Shown here one piece after another: positions 1 through 7,022 of a stretch of DNA of 54,069 nt. Location of the stretch: positions 1 to 54,069 of the forward strand of contig CANRJR010000014.1 in assembly GCA_947631005.1 (NCBI GenBank), in the 5' to 3' direction. The position numbers and the translations under genes were made by a program. Under the pieces are notes generated by a model. It did not search any database. It worked only from the letters and a program-made list of their open reading frames with translations, and was not told the origin of the DNA. Numbering within the stretch: the stretch's first letter is position 1; the number at the start of each line of letters is the position of its first letter. Origin of the DNA: an uncultured Clostridia bacterium. GTDB taxonomy: Bacteria > Bacillota > Clostridia > Christensenellales > Borkfalkiaceae.

Positions 1-3
1 AAT

Positions 4-38
4 ATGTCATTCAGAGCGAAGCGAAGAATCTCCCGCAG
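4..38. repeat. Half-copy of dispersed palindromic repeat (family A)
   Basis: The window opens in a TGTCATTCAGAGCGAAGCG-type unit ending in ATCTCCCGCAG. A near-identical unit lies at 1064-1098, and related halves and full palindromes recur elsewhere in the window. It is non-coding. A contig starting inside a multi-copy repeat suggests an assembly break. Confidence 0.7.
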
Positions 39-115
39 TTTAGAATTTCCCTCGTAACGAATTATGTAAGGGAAGAGATCCCTGCGAGTTGGTTATAATA
101 ATATAAGGAGAGATC

Positions 116-838
116 ATGTATTCGTATCTTTTGTTTTTGCTTATCCTCATTCCCTTTCTCGCGCTCTCGGCGTGGGCGAGCGTGCGGGTGAATACGACGT
201 ACGCAAAATACGACGCCGTTCCCAACCGTGCCGCGGCGACGGGGTACGATGCGGCGACCCGCCTCATGCGGCGGCGCGGGGTCGACGATATTACGGTCAA
301 TCGCGTGGGTGGCAGGCTCACCGACCATTACGACCCGACCCGCAAACAGGTCAACCTCTCCGAGAGCACCTACGGTTCGGCGTCCGTTGCGGCGGTCGCC
401 GTCGCCGCGCACGAGATCGGGCACGTCATGCAAAAGAAAAAGGGGTATGTGCCCTATCGCATCCGCAACGTTCTCGTGCCCATCACCAATATCGGCTCGC
501 GGCTCGCCCTGCCCGTCATTCTCATCGGCGTTCTCCTCACCGCGTTCTGGCAGACGACGCCGTACGGCGAATGGGCGGTGTACGTCGGGATCGGGCTCTA
601 CGGGCTCTCCACCCTCTTTATGCTCGCGACCCTGCCCGTCGAATTCAACGCGTCGCGCAGGGCGAAAAAGATGCTGCTCGAGGACGGCATTCTTACGGAA
701 GAGGAGCTCCCTGCCGCGAAGCAGGTGCTCTCCGCCGCCGCGATGACCTATGTGGCGTCGCTTCTCATCTCGCTCGTCTACTTTTTACGGTTCGCGCTCG
801 TGTTCCTCTCCCTCGCGGGGAGAAACAGACGCGAGTGA
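116..838 (+). CDS. Zinc metallopeptidase, YugP-like membrane protein
   Basis: A 240-residue membrane protein with the zincin motif HEIGH at residues 99-103, followed by Q106, as in the YugP/neutral zinc metallopeptidase type 2 family. A hydrophobic segment at residues 4-22 anchors the N terminus. Two further hydrophobic stretches follow at about 125-165, and another lies near the C terminus. H99 and H103 should bind zinc and E100 should be catalytic. Family members are usually 220-240 residues, so it looks complete. The start is ATG 116, behind AAGGAGAG. A TATAAT lies at 94-99 but without a convincing -35. The stop codon is followed immediately by a structured repeat. The substrate is unknown; family assignment is firm, role is not. 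Confidence 0.85.
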   Translation: MYSYLLFLLILIPFLALSAWASVRVNTTYAKYDAVPNRAAATGYDAATRLMRRRGVDDITVNRVGGRLTDHYDPTRKQVNLSESTYGSASVAAVAVAAHEIGHVMQKKKGYVPYRIRNVLVPITNIGSRLALPVILIGVLLTAFWQTTPYGEWAVYVGIGLYGLSTLFMLATLPVEFNASRRAKKMLLEDGILTEEELPAAKQVLSAAAMTYVASLLISLVYFLRFALVFLSLAGRNRRE

Positions 839-1063
839 AGTTCACAAATTTTCTTTTCTTGTGCCGTGCGCGTTGCGCTTACGCGCCGCGCGTGGCGAAA
901 AGAAAATTTCGTGATAGAAACTAGCTCTCTCTTTAATTAAGTTGGCCGTCTCGTTCGCTCTGTAAGACAATAAGCCGCAAGTGTGCGGCAAATTGTGTCG
1001 CGCAGCGGAAAAGCGTGGTTTTCCTCGCGCCATTATTTGGGAGCCTGAAAAGTGCTTCCAATT
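839..1063. repeat. Structured stop-adjacent repeat, family B copy 1
   Basis: The repeat begins on the base after the TGA of the upstream protease gene. It holds a long hairpin (843-913; arms AAATTTTCTTTTC and GAAAAGAAAATTT around a G+C-rich apical stem), a conserved linker, and a second hairpin with a GCCGCA/TGCGGC stem inside ACAAT/ATTGT. Further copies lie at 43343-43547 and 51188-51452, with a fragment at 16102-16154. No coding potential is seen. It may also act as a transcription terminator or 3'-UTR structure. Confidence 0.75.
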
Positions 1064-1098
1064 TGTCATTCAGAGCGAAGCGAAGAATCTCCCGCAGT
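1064..1098. repeat. Half-copy of dispersed palindromic repeat (family A)
   Basis: TGTCATTCAGAGCGAAGCG-type unit ending in ATCTCCCGCAG, the same unit as at the left end of the window. It directly abuts the family B repeat. Confidence 0.7.
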
Positions 1099-1119
1099 CT
1101 TATGTTGCCTATACTACGC

Positions 1120-1240
1120 TGTCATTTCGAGTGAAGTGAGTGAAACGAGCGCGTCGAGAAATCCCCTTGGTCGTTGATTAGGTTTGGAATATAATAAGGG
1201 AGATTTCTCGACTGCGGCTACGCCTCCGCTCGAAATGACA
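1120..1240. repeat. Full palindromic repeat, family A
   Basis: The outer ends TGTCATTTCGAG and CTCGAAATGACA are inverted repeats, with inner inverted GAGAAATC and GATTTCTC. The centre contains CCTTGGTCGTTGAT, which also occurs in the copies at 16252-16380 and 51539-51710. This looks like a REP/MITE-type non-coding element. No transposase is visible in the window. Confidence 0.75.
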
Positions 1241-1340
1241 AATTAGAATGCCCGTTCGCTTCTAATATGCCATTCCTTATTCTCTCGCGAAACAGATTGC
1301 GTAGCAAGGTTTTTCGCGAAAAGAAGCGACCGACGTATAA

Positions 1341-1394
1341 GGTAAGCCTTACATCTTTTGGGCAAGGCTTACCAAACCCGTCGCGTCGCGACGA
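1341..1394 (+). repeat. Hairpin repeat, family C copy 1
   Basis: GGTAAGCCTT pairs with AAGGCTTACC, followed by AAACCCGTCGCGTCGCGACGA. The same unit occurs inverted at 43612-43664, where the stem reads GGTAAGCCGT/ACGGCTTAC, a compensated change. It is non-coding. Confidence 0.6.
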
Positions 1395-1408
1395 GCGACG
1401 AAACGGGG

Positions 1409-1437
1409 TTGATTTTTTGCGTGGGGGATGGTATAAT
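1409..1437 (+). promoter_or_regulatory. Sigma-A promoter of the GRAM-like gene
   Basis: TTGATT (1409-1414) and TATAAT (1432-1437) are separated by 17 bp. The gene's ATG lies 16 nt after the -10 box, behind an AGGAGG ribosome binding site. Confidence 0.7.
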
Positions 1438-1453
1438 GGGCGCAGGAGGGGAC

Positions 1454-1804
1454 ATGAGCAAGGGCAAACAGGCGAGGTTTCATCTCAAATCGGGCGAAAC
1501 GCTGAAAAAGTCGGGGATGATGGACTACTGTATCACGGGCGGGTACGCGCATTTTGTGGCGGGCGACGCCTATTTGACCGACCGCCGCTTTTTCTTTTCG
1601 GCGGAGCTTGCGGGCGGGGAACTTCTCTCGTTCGACGTTCCGCTCGGGCACGTCTATGCCGTCGAGACCGCGGGCGTGCCCTTTCTCACGCGCAGCATGC
1701 GGCTGTGCGCGGACGAGGGGGTGTACCGCCTGAACGCGTTCTTTGTGGGACGCTGGGTGCGCGCGGTGCGCCGCGCCGTATCCGAAGCGCGAAAGGACGG
1801 TTGA
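1454..1804 (+). CDS. Small GRAM/PH-domain-like protein
   Basis: A 116-residue soluble protein with no signal peptide or membrane segment. The central stretch (GDAYLTDRRFFFS, about residues 38-50) matches the strand-turn pattern of bacterial GRAM or bacterial PH domains, where a hydrophobic core precedes LTDRR and aromatic residues. The start is ATG 1454 because AGGAGG sits 5 nt upstream and the promoter at 1409-1437 would exclude earlier in-frame starts. It is followed 40 nt later by a metallophosphoesterase with its own promoter. The ligand and role cannot be read from sequence; the family call is by pattern only. Confidence 0.6.
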   Translation: MSKGKQARFHLKSGETLKKSGMMDYCITGGYAHFVAGDAYLTDRRFFFSAELAGGELLSFDVPLGHVYAVETAGVPFLTRSMRLCADEGVYRLNAFFVGRWVRAVRRAVSEARKDG

Positions 1805-1809
1805 GCGGC

Positions 1810-1838
1810 TTGCTTTTTGGGGAAGAACGTGGTATAAT
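1810..1838 (+). promoter_or_regulatory. Promoter predicting a leaderless metallophosphoesterase mRNA
   Basis: TTGCTT (1810-1815), 17 bp, TATAAT (1833-1838). Only 6 nt separate the -10 box from the ATG at 1845, so the predicted transcription start is the A of the start codon and there is no room for a ribosome binding site. The same arrangement occurs at 45135-45163 and 53357-53385. Confidence 0.7.
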
Positions 1839-1844
1839 CGGCAT

Positions 1845-2537
1845 ATGAAAGTGTGGGCGATCAGCGATCTGCACCTATCCGGGCGGGCGAACAAGCCGAT
1901 GGACGTGTTCGGTCCGGGATGGGAGGGGCATTTCGAAAAAATCAAACGCGATTGGACGGAGAAAGTCGGCGCGGACGACATTGTGCTCGTCGGCGGGGAC
2001 ACGTCGTGGGGGATGAAACTCGACGAGGGCATGTACGACGTGTGCGAGGTTGCCGCTCTCCCCGGGAAAAAGGTGTTCATCCGCGGCAATCACGACTATT
2101 GGTGGAGCGGGATCACCCGCATCCGCGCCCGCGCGCCCGAAAACTGTTATTTCTTACAGAACGACTGCGTGCGCTTCGGCGGCGTGGTGATCGCGGGTTC
2201 GCGGGGTTGGACGTGCCCCGGGAGCGCGGACTTCACCGATCACGACCTCGTACTATACAAGCGGGAAGCCGAGCGGTTCAAGCTCGCCTTTTCGGAGGTG
2301 CGGGCGGTGAGAAAAGAGGGGGACACGCTCATCGCGCTCATCCACTACCCGCCATTTTCGGTCAAAAAGGAGGACACGCTTTTTACGGGTCTGTTCGAGG
2401 AGAACGGCGTGCAGAAGGCGGTATTCGGGCATCTGCACGGGGCGGGGTACTTCCCGTTGAAGTGCGAAAAGGCGGGCGTGGAGTATTTTCTCACCTCCTG
2501 CGACAAGACAAAATTTTCTCTCACCGAAATCCTTTGA
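1845..2537 (+). CDS. Calcineurin-like metallophosphoesterase
   Basis: A 230-residue cytosolic protein with the metallophosphoesterase motif set in order: D-x-H in ISDLHL at residues 6-11, GGDTSWG near 50, GNHDYWW near 84, a late H (LIHYPP) and GHLHG near 195. These residues bind a di-metal centre that hydrolyses phosphoesters. This subgroup resembles the YkuE/YfcE-like predicted phosphohydrolases, and the substrate is not known. The start at ATG 1845 is fixed by the promoter ending 6 nt upstream. The mRNA is probably leaderless, which is unusual for this phylum. The next operon (pyr) has its own promoter just after the stop. Confidence 0.85.
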   Translation: MKVWAISDLHLSGRANKPMDVFGPGWEGHFEKIKRDWTEKVGADDIVLVGGDTSWGMKLDEGMYDVCEVAALPGKKVFIRGNHDYWWSGITRIRARAPENCYFLQNDCVRFGGVVIAGSRGWTCPGSADFTDHDLVLYKREAERFKLAFSEVRAVRKEGDTLIALIHYPPFSVKKEDTLFTGLFEENGVQKAVFGHLHGAGYFPLKCEKAGVEYFLTSCDKTKFSLTEIL

Positions 2538-2542
2538 AATCC

Positions 2543-2571
2543 TTTACATTTGCACGGGAGCATGCTATAAT
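2543..2571 (+). promoter_or_regulatory. Promoter of the pyrimidine operon
   Basis: TTTACA (2543-2548), 17 bp, TATAAT (2566-2571) with an extended TGC just before the -10. Transcription should start near 2578 and produce a leader of about 110 nt ahead of pyrR. Confidence 0.85.
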
Positions 2572-2583
2572 GCAGACAAGGCA

Positions 2584-2673
2584 GTTTTTAAGAGCGGCAC
2601 CGTGATGCCGACAAGACACCTTACCGTCTCTCGGCGCGTTCTCGTCTTGCGGCATGCCCGCAGGACTTTTTTT
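2584..2673 (+). promoter_or_regulatory. PyrR-controlled transcription attenuator
   Basis: Three mutually exclusive structures can be drawn. The terminator pairs GTCTTGCGG (2644-2652) with CCGCAGGAC (2658-2666), followed by seven T (2667-2673). The antiterminator pairs 2605-2617 (ATGCCGACAAGAC) with 2644-2655. The anti-antiterminator pairs CGGCA (2595-2599) with TGCCG (2606-2610), closing a CCGTGA hexaloop, with a lower stem GTTTT/AAGAC (2584-2588 with 2613-2617) and a TTTAA internal bulge. The hexaloop fits the CNGNGA and UUUAA features known for PyrR binding loops. UMP-bound PyrR would stabilise it and favour termination. Confidence 0.85.
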
Positions 2674-2688
2674 CTGCTTGGAGGACGT

Positions 2689-3222
2689 ATGCCGACCGTC
2701 ATGGACGAGGCGGGAATGCGCCGCGCGCTCGCGCGGCTCTCCCATGAGATCGAGGAAAAACACGAGGGGCTGGACGACGTAGTGCTCGTCGGCATCAAGC
2801 GGGGCGGCGAGATCGTTTCCCGCAGGATCGCGGCGTATTTTGCCGCGCAGGGCGTCGCCGTGCCGCAGGCGGGGCTGGATATCGGCATGACGCGGGACGA
2901 TCTCGTCTCCGCTTTTTTTGTGCCGCAAGCCGAGCGGAACGAGCTCGGGTTTTCGCTGACGGGCAAGCGGGTGGTGCTCTGCGACGACGTTTTGCATACG
3001 GGCAGGAGCGCGCTCGCGGGCGTGGAGGCACTCTTCCGTCTGGGCAGACCCGCGGCGGTGCGCCTGCTCGTGCTCGTCGACCGCGGGGGGCGGGAAGTGC
3101 CCGTCCGCGCGGATTTCGTGGGGAAGAACGTCCCCACGTCCAAAGAGGAATATATCGGCGTGCATTTCCGCGAGCTCGGTTTCGGGGAGGACGCGCTCAT
3201 CCTCACGAGGAGGCAACCGTGA
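2689..3222 (+). CDS. pyrR: PyrR, pyr operon attenuation protein / uracil phosphoribosyltransferase
   Basis: A 177-residue type I phosphoribosyltransferase-fold protein. The PRPP-binding signature is VVLCDDVLHTGRSA at about residues 95-108, and the early VLVGIKRGGEIVSRR segment is typical of PyrR. It binds pyr leader RNA when UMP is high and causes termination; many homologues also make UMP from uracil and PRPP. The start is ATG 2689 with TTGGAGG upstream. The longer reading frame from 2602 would run through the attenuator and is rejected. Its stop overlaps the pyrB GTG, so it is co-transcribed with the genes it controls. The recognisable PyrR binding loop lies just upstream. Confidence 0.93.
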   Translation: MPTVMDEAGMRRALARLSHEIEEKHEGLDDVVLVGIKRGGEIVSRRIAAYFAAQGVAVPQAGLDIGMTRDDLVSAFFVPQAERNELGFSLTGKRVVLCDDVLHTGRSALAGVEALFRLGRPAAVRLLVLVDRGGREVPVRADFVGKNVPTSKEEYIGVHFRELGFGEDALILTRRQP

Positions 3223-4139
3223 AACGGAAAGACATTTTGGGACTGTACGACCTCGAAGCGGAGGAGATCGCCGAGATCCTCTCCGTCGGGCTCAACATGA
3301 AAAAGCTGTTGCGCCAGAACATCAAAAAACTTCCGCACCTTGCGGGCAAGTCGGTCACCACGCTCTTCTATGAAAATTCGACGCGCACGCGCTGTTCGTT
3401 CGAGCTCGCGGCGAAATACATGGGGGCGCACGTCGTCGCCGTCGAAGCCGACCGTTCCTCCGTGCAAAAGGGGGAGACGCTCGTCGACACGGGCAAGACG
3501 CTCGACGCGATGAAGTGCGACGTGATCGTCATCCGTCATCCCGCGGGCGGCGCGCCCAAACTGCTTTCAAAAACGGTGTCGGCGCACGTCGTCAACGCGG
3601 GGGACGGCATGAACGAACACCCCTCGCAGGCGTTGCTCGACATGCTCACCATGCAAGAAAATTTCGGCAGGATCGCGGGGCTCAAAGTCGCCATTCTCGG
3701 CGACGTTTCCCATTCGCGCGTTGCAAAGAGCAACCTATACGGGCTCTCCAAATTGGGCGCGGAGGTGCGGATGTACGCGCCCCGCACCTTGCTGCCCTCG
3801 GGCATCGGCCGCATGGGCGCAAAGATCTGTTCTTCCCGCGAAGAGGCGGTCGACGGCGCGGACGTCGTGATGGGGCTGCGCATCCAGCTCGAACGCCAGC
3901 ACGCGGGCAACTTCCCCTCCCTCGGGGAGTACGCGGCGTATTACGGCGTGAACGAGGGGCTGATGCGGTATGCCAAAGCGGGCGCGCTCGTCATGCACCC
4001 GGGACCCGTCAACCGCGGCGTGGAACTCACCTCCGCGCTCATCGACGGGGATACGAGCCGCATCGAGGCGCAGGTGCTTTCGGGGATCGCCGTCCGCATG
4101 GCGATGCTCTTTTTGCTCACCAAGGAGGAGATCGCATGA
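3219..4139 (+). CDS. pyrB: Aspartate carbamoyltransferase catalytic subunit
   Basis: A 306-residue protein that makes [18 protein letters not shown] from carbamoyl phosphate and aspartate, the committed step of UMP synthesis. The carbamoyl-phosphate loop is S54-T-R-T57 (YENSTRTR), and NEHPSQALLDM carries the HPxQ motif. Length is normal for the catalytic chain. The GTG start overlaps the pyrR stop, implying translational coupling. No regulatory PyrI chain is present, as usual where PyrR controls the operon. carA and carB are not in the window, so carbamoyl phosphate must be made from genes elsewhere. Confidence 0.95.
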   Translation: MKRKDILGLYDLEAEEIAEILSVGLNMKKLLRQNIKKLPHLAGKSVTTLFYENSTRTRCSFELAAKYMGAHVVAVEADRSSVQKGETLVDTGKTLDAMKCDVIVIRHPAGGAPKLLSKTVSAHVVNAGDGMNEHPSQALLDMLTMQENFGRIAGLKVAILGDVSHSRVAKSNLYGLSKLGAEVRMYAPRTLLPSGIGRMGAKICSSREEAVDGADVVMGLRIQLERQHAGNFPSLGEYAAYYGVNEGLMRYAKAGALVMHPGPVNRGVELTSALIDGDTSRIEAQVLSGIAVRMAMLFLLTKEEIA

Positions 4140-5398
4140 TCGTTCGGGACGTAGAGATCGTGGGAAGAGAGGGAAGATACGATATCGAAATACAGGGCGG
4201 CAGGATCGCGCGGATCGGAAGCGGACTTCCCGCCGCCTCCAAGGAGATCGACGGGCGGGGGCTCACCGCGTTTGCGGGGCTCATCGACATGCACGTCCAT
4301 TTGCGCGAGCCGGGATTCGAGAAAAAGGAGACCATCGAGAGCGGGGCGCGGGCGGCGGTGAGGGGCGGTTTCACCCAAATTTGCTGTATGCCCAACACCA
4401 AGCCCGTCTGCGACAACAAGGTGGTCGTCTCATACATCAAAATGCGGGCGGCGGAGGTCGGGCTGTGCAAGATCCGCCCCATCGGCGCGATCACCGAGGG
4501 ACAGGAGGGGAAGAACCTCGCGGCGATCGGGGCGATGAAGGCGGCGGGCGCGGTCGCCCTCTCGGAGGACGGCAAGAGCGTAGCCTCTACGGGGCTCATG
4601 GCGAACGCCATGATGTACGCCTCCGACTTCGGGCTCAAATGCCTCTGCCACTGCGAGGACGCTTCGCTCGTGGACGGCGGCGTCGTCAACGACGGGTACT
4701 ATTCCACGCTCACGGGGCTCAAAGGGAGCATCCGCGCGGCGGAGGACGCGATGATCGCCCGCGAGATCTGTCTTGCGGAGAGCCTCGGCTTGCCCGTGCA
4801 CATCTGCCACGTCTCCACATACAGCGGCGTACAGCTCATCCGCGAAGCCAAGGCGCGGGGGGTGCGCGTCACCGCAGAGACCTGCCCGCACTACTTCACG
4901 CTCACGGACGCCGCCATCGCCTCGTTCGACACCAACACCAAGGTCAATCCCCCCCTGCGGGAGGAGAAAGACAGGCGCGCCGTCGTCGAGGGGCTCAAAG
5001 ACGGGACGATCGACTGCATCGTCACCGACCACGCCCCCCATCACGCGGACGACAAAAACGTGGAATACAACTTCGCCGCCTTCGGGATCAGCGGGCTCGA
5101 AACGTCGTTCGCGCTCTCGTACACCAAGCTCGTGCGGGAGGGCGCGCTCACGCTCGCGCAGCTTGCCGAAAAGATGAGCACTGCGCCCGCCGCCATTCTC
5201 GGGTTGGAGGGCGGGAAGCTCGAAGAGGGCGGCGTTGCCGACCTCACCCTCATCGACCTCAACGAGAAGTGGAAGATCGACCCCGCGCAATTCGTCTCCA
5301 AGGGGAAAAATTCCCCGTTCGGCGGGATGGAGGTGTACGGCAGGGTGAAATATACCGTCGTGGACGGAGATATCAAATATGAGGAGAAACGCGCATGA
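4136..5398 (+). CDS. pyrC: Dihydroorotase, class I
   Basis: A 420-residue amidohydrolase that cyclises [18 protein letters not shown] to dihydroorotate. The metal-binding D51-M-H-V-H55 and LREPG follow the N-terminal beta-sandwich, and the late TDHAPH motif (D298-H302) completes the di-zinc site. CMPNTKPV near residue 85 is typical of class I enzymes. The ATG overlaps the pyrB TGA by three bases, so this start is favoured over longer readings inside pyrB. The C terminus (about 395-420) is the short composite domain expected for the family. Confidence 0.95.
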   Translation: MIVRDVEIVGREGRYDIEIQGGRIARIGSGLPAASKEIDGRGLTAFAGLIDMHVHLREPGFEKKETIESGARAAVRGGFTQICCMPNTKPVCDNKVVVSYIKMRAAEVGLCKIRPIGAITEGQEGKNLAAIGAMKAAGAVALSEDGKSVASTGLMANAMMYASDFGLKCLCHCEDASLVDGGVVNDGYYSTLTGLKGSIRAAEDAMIAREICLAESLGLPVHICHVSTYSGVQLIREAKARGVRVTAETCPHYFTLTDAAIASFDTNTKVNPPLREEKDRRAVVEGLKDGTIDCIVTDHAPHHADDKNVEYNFAAFGISGLETSFALSYTKLVREGALTLAQLAEKMSTAPAAILGLEGGKLEEGGVADLTLIDLNEKWKIDPAQFVSKGKNSPFGGMEVYGRVKYTVVDGDIKYEEKRA

Positions 5399-6279
5399 TC
5401 ATCGACGCACTCTCGGAAAAAATCATCGAGCGGCAGAACCCGACCTGCGTGGGGCTGGATACCTCGCCCGAATACGTTGGGGCTTACAGGGGCGATCCCG
5501 CCGCCGCGGTGTACCGCTTCAACCGCAACGTCGTCGACGCGGTGTTTGACGTCGTCCCCGCCGTCAAGGTGCAAATCGCCTATTACGAGGCACTCGGGCG
5601 GGGGGGCGTCGAATGCTTTTTCGACACCTGCGCCTACGCCAAAGCGCGGGGGCTGTTTGTCATCGCGGACTGCAAGCGCAACGACATCGGCGCGACGGCG
5701 GCGCAGTACGCCAAGGCGTTTTTGGAAGGACGCGGCGGGGAGAACATCGACCTTATCACGATCAACGGCTACCTCGGCTCGGACGGCGTTCTGCCCTTTG
5801 TCGAAGCGGCGAAGGCGAACGACAAAGGGGTGTTCGTGCTCGTCAAAACGAGCAATCCCTCCTCGGGCGAATTGCAGGACCTCAAACTCGCGGACGGGCG
5901 TACCGTGTACGAGTGTATGGGGGACATGGTCGAGACATGGGGTGGGGATAGCGTAGGAAAGTACGGCTATTCGCGCGTGGGCGCGGTGGTCGGGGCGACC
6001 TATCCCGAAGAGGCGAAGATCTTGCGCGCGCGCATGCCGCATTCTTTCTTCCTCATCCCCGGATACGGCGCGCAGGGCGGGAACGCCGCCATGCTCAAAC
6101 ACTGCTTCAAGGCGGGCGGCATGGGGGGGATCGTCAACAATTCCCGCGGCATCCTCTGCGCCCATAAGACGTCGGACAAGTGGAAAGACGTTCCCTCGCC
6201 CGAGCGGTACGCCGCGCGGGAGGCGGCGTTGAAGATGAAGGCGGATCTGTTGTCCGTATTGGGGGAGATCCATGCGTGA
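5395..6279 (+). CDS. pyrF: Orotidine-5'-phosphate decarboxylase
   Basis: A 294-residue enzyme converting OMP to UMP, the last step of the pathway. The catalytic array D92-C-K94-R-N-D97 (IADCKRNDIGAT) is intact. Its length and the NPSSGELQDL insert place it with the longer (about 280-300 residue) PyrF group rather than the roughly 240-residue B. subtilis type. The phosphate-binding end is visible in PGYGAQGG and VNNSRGI. The ATG overlaps the pyrC stop, and the C terminus overlaps pyrK by 8 nt. Confidence 0.94.
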   Translation: MIIDALSEKIIERQNPTCVGLDTSPEYVGAYRGDPAAAVYRFNRNVVDAVFDVVPAVKVQIAYYEALGRGGVECFFDTCAYAKARGLFVIADCKRNDIGATAAQYAKAFLEGRGGENIDLITINGYLGSDGVLPFVEAAKANDKGVFVLVKTSNPSSGELQDLKLADGRTVYECMGDMVETWGGDSVGKYGYSRVGAVVGATYPEEAKILRARMPHSFFLIPGYGAQGGNAAMLKHCFKAGGMGGIVNNSRGILCAHKTSDKWKDVPSPERYAAREAALKMKADLLSVLGEIHA

Positions 6280-7012
6280 AGTCATAGCAACGGTGCTCGA
6301 AAATATCCGCATCGCCGAGGAGGTGTATTCGCTCACCTTTGCGGCGGAGGAGATCCCCGTGCGGGCGGGGCAGTTCTGCATGATCGGCGTGGGCGCGCCG
6401 CTTCGCAGACCGTTCGCCCTCTGCAAGGCGGAGGGGGAGCGATACACGGTGTGCTACCGCGTCAAGGGCGCGGGCACGCGCGCGCTCGCCGCCGTCCGTC
6501 CCAAAGACGAGATTTCCGTGCTGATGCCGCTCGGCAACGGATTCGTCTTACAGCCGCACGAGAAAACGGTCGCCGTCGTGGGCGGGGGCGTGGGCGTATT
6601 CCCGCTCATCGCCGCCATCCGCGCCTTTTGCGGGGAGCGGGAGGTCTATTCCTTTATGGGCTTCCGCAACAGGGCGGCGGTCTGCATGCAGTACGAGATG
6701 CAGCGGAGCAAGGAGCTCGTTATCGCGACCGACGACGGCTCGGCGGGCTATCGCGGTACGGCGGTGCAGGCGTTTATGGAAAATGTCGGGCGTATCCGTC
6801 CCGACGCGGTGCTCGCCTGCGGACCTCTGCCCATGCTGAAAGCTCTCAAAACGGCGGTGGGAGGGCGATTCCCCGTGTATGCGTCGCTCGAAGAGCGGAT
6901 GGGCTGCGGGATCGGCGCGTGCCTCGTGTGCGTATGCAATACGGCGGACGGCGGGCACGCCCGCGTCTGCAAGGACGGACCTGTGTTCGACCTCTCGAAA
7001 ATTTCCCTGTAA
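6272..7012 (+). CDS. pyrK: Dihydroorotate dehydrogenase electron transfer subunit
   Basis: A 246-residue iron-sulfur flavoprotein that passes electrons from dihydroorotate (via PyrD) to NAD+. The N-terminal half is a ferredoxin-reductase FAD domain (RPFALCKAEG), followed by the nucleotide-binding GGGVGVFPL. The 2Fe-2S ligands are C212, C217, C220 and C233. A further C222 lies between them and is probably not a ligand. It acts as a heterotetramer with PyrD type 1B, encoded next. It overlaps pyrF by 8 nt. Confidence 0.94.
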   Translation: MREVIATVLENIRIAEEVYSLTFAAEEIPVRAGQFCMIGVGAPLRRPFALCKAEGERYTVCYRVKGAGTRALAAVRPKDEISVLMPLGNGFVLQPHEKTVAVVGGGVGVFPLIAAIRAFCGEREVYSFMGFRNRAAVCMQYEMQRSKELVIATDDGSAGYRGTAVQAFMENVGRIRPDAVLACGPLPMLKALKTAVGGRFPVYASLEERMGCGIGACLVCVCNTADGGHARVCKDGPVFDLSKISL

Positions 7013-7022
7013 GGAGAAGATC

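Noticed and set aside
839..1453. Missing gene in the gap after the YugP-like protease
   Set aside because: The whole gap is accounted for by family B, A and C repeats and the next promoter; no frame has a ribosome binding site or protein-like sequence.
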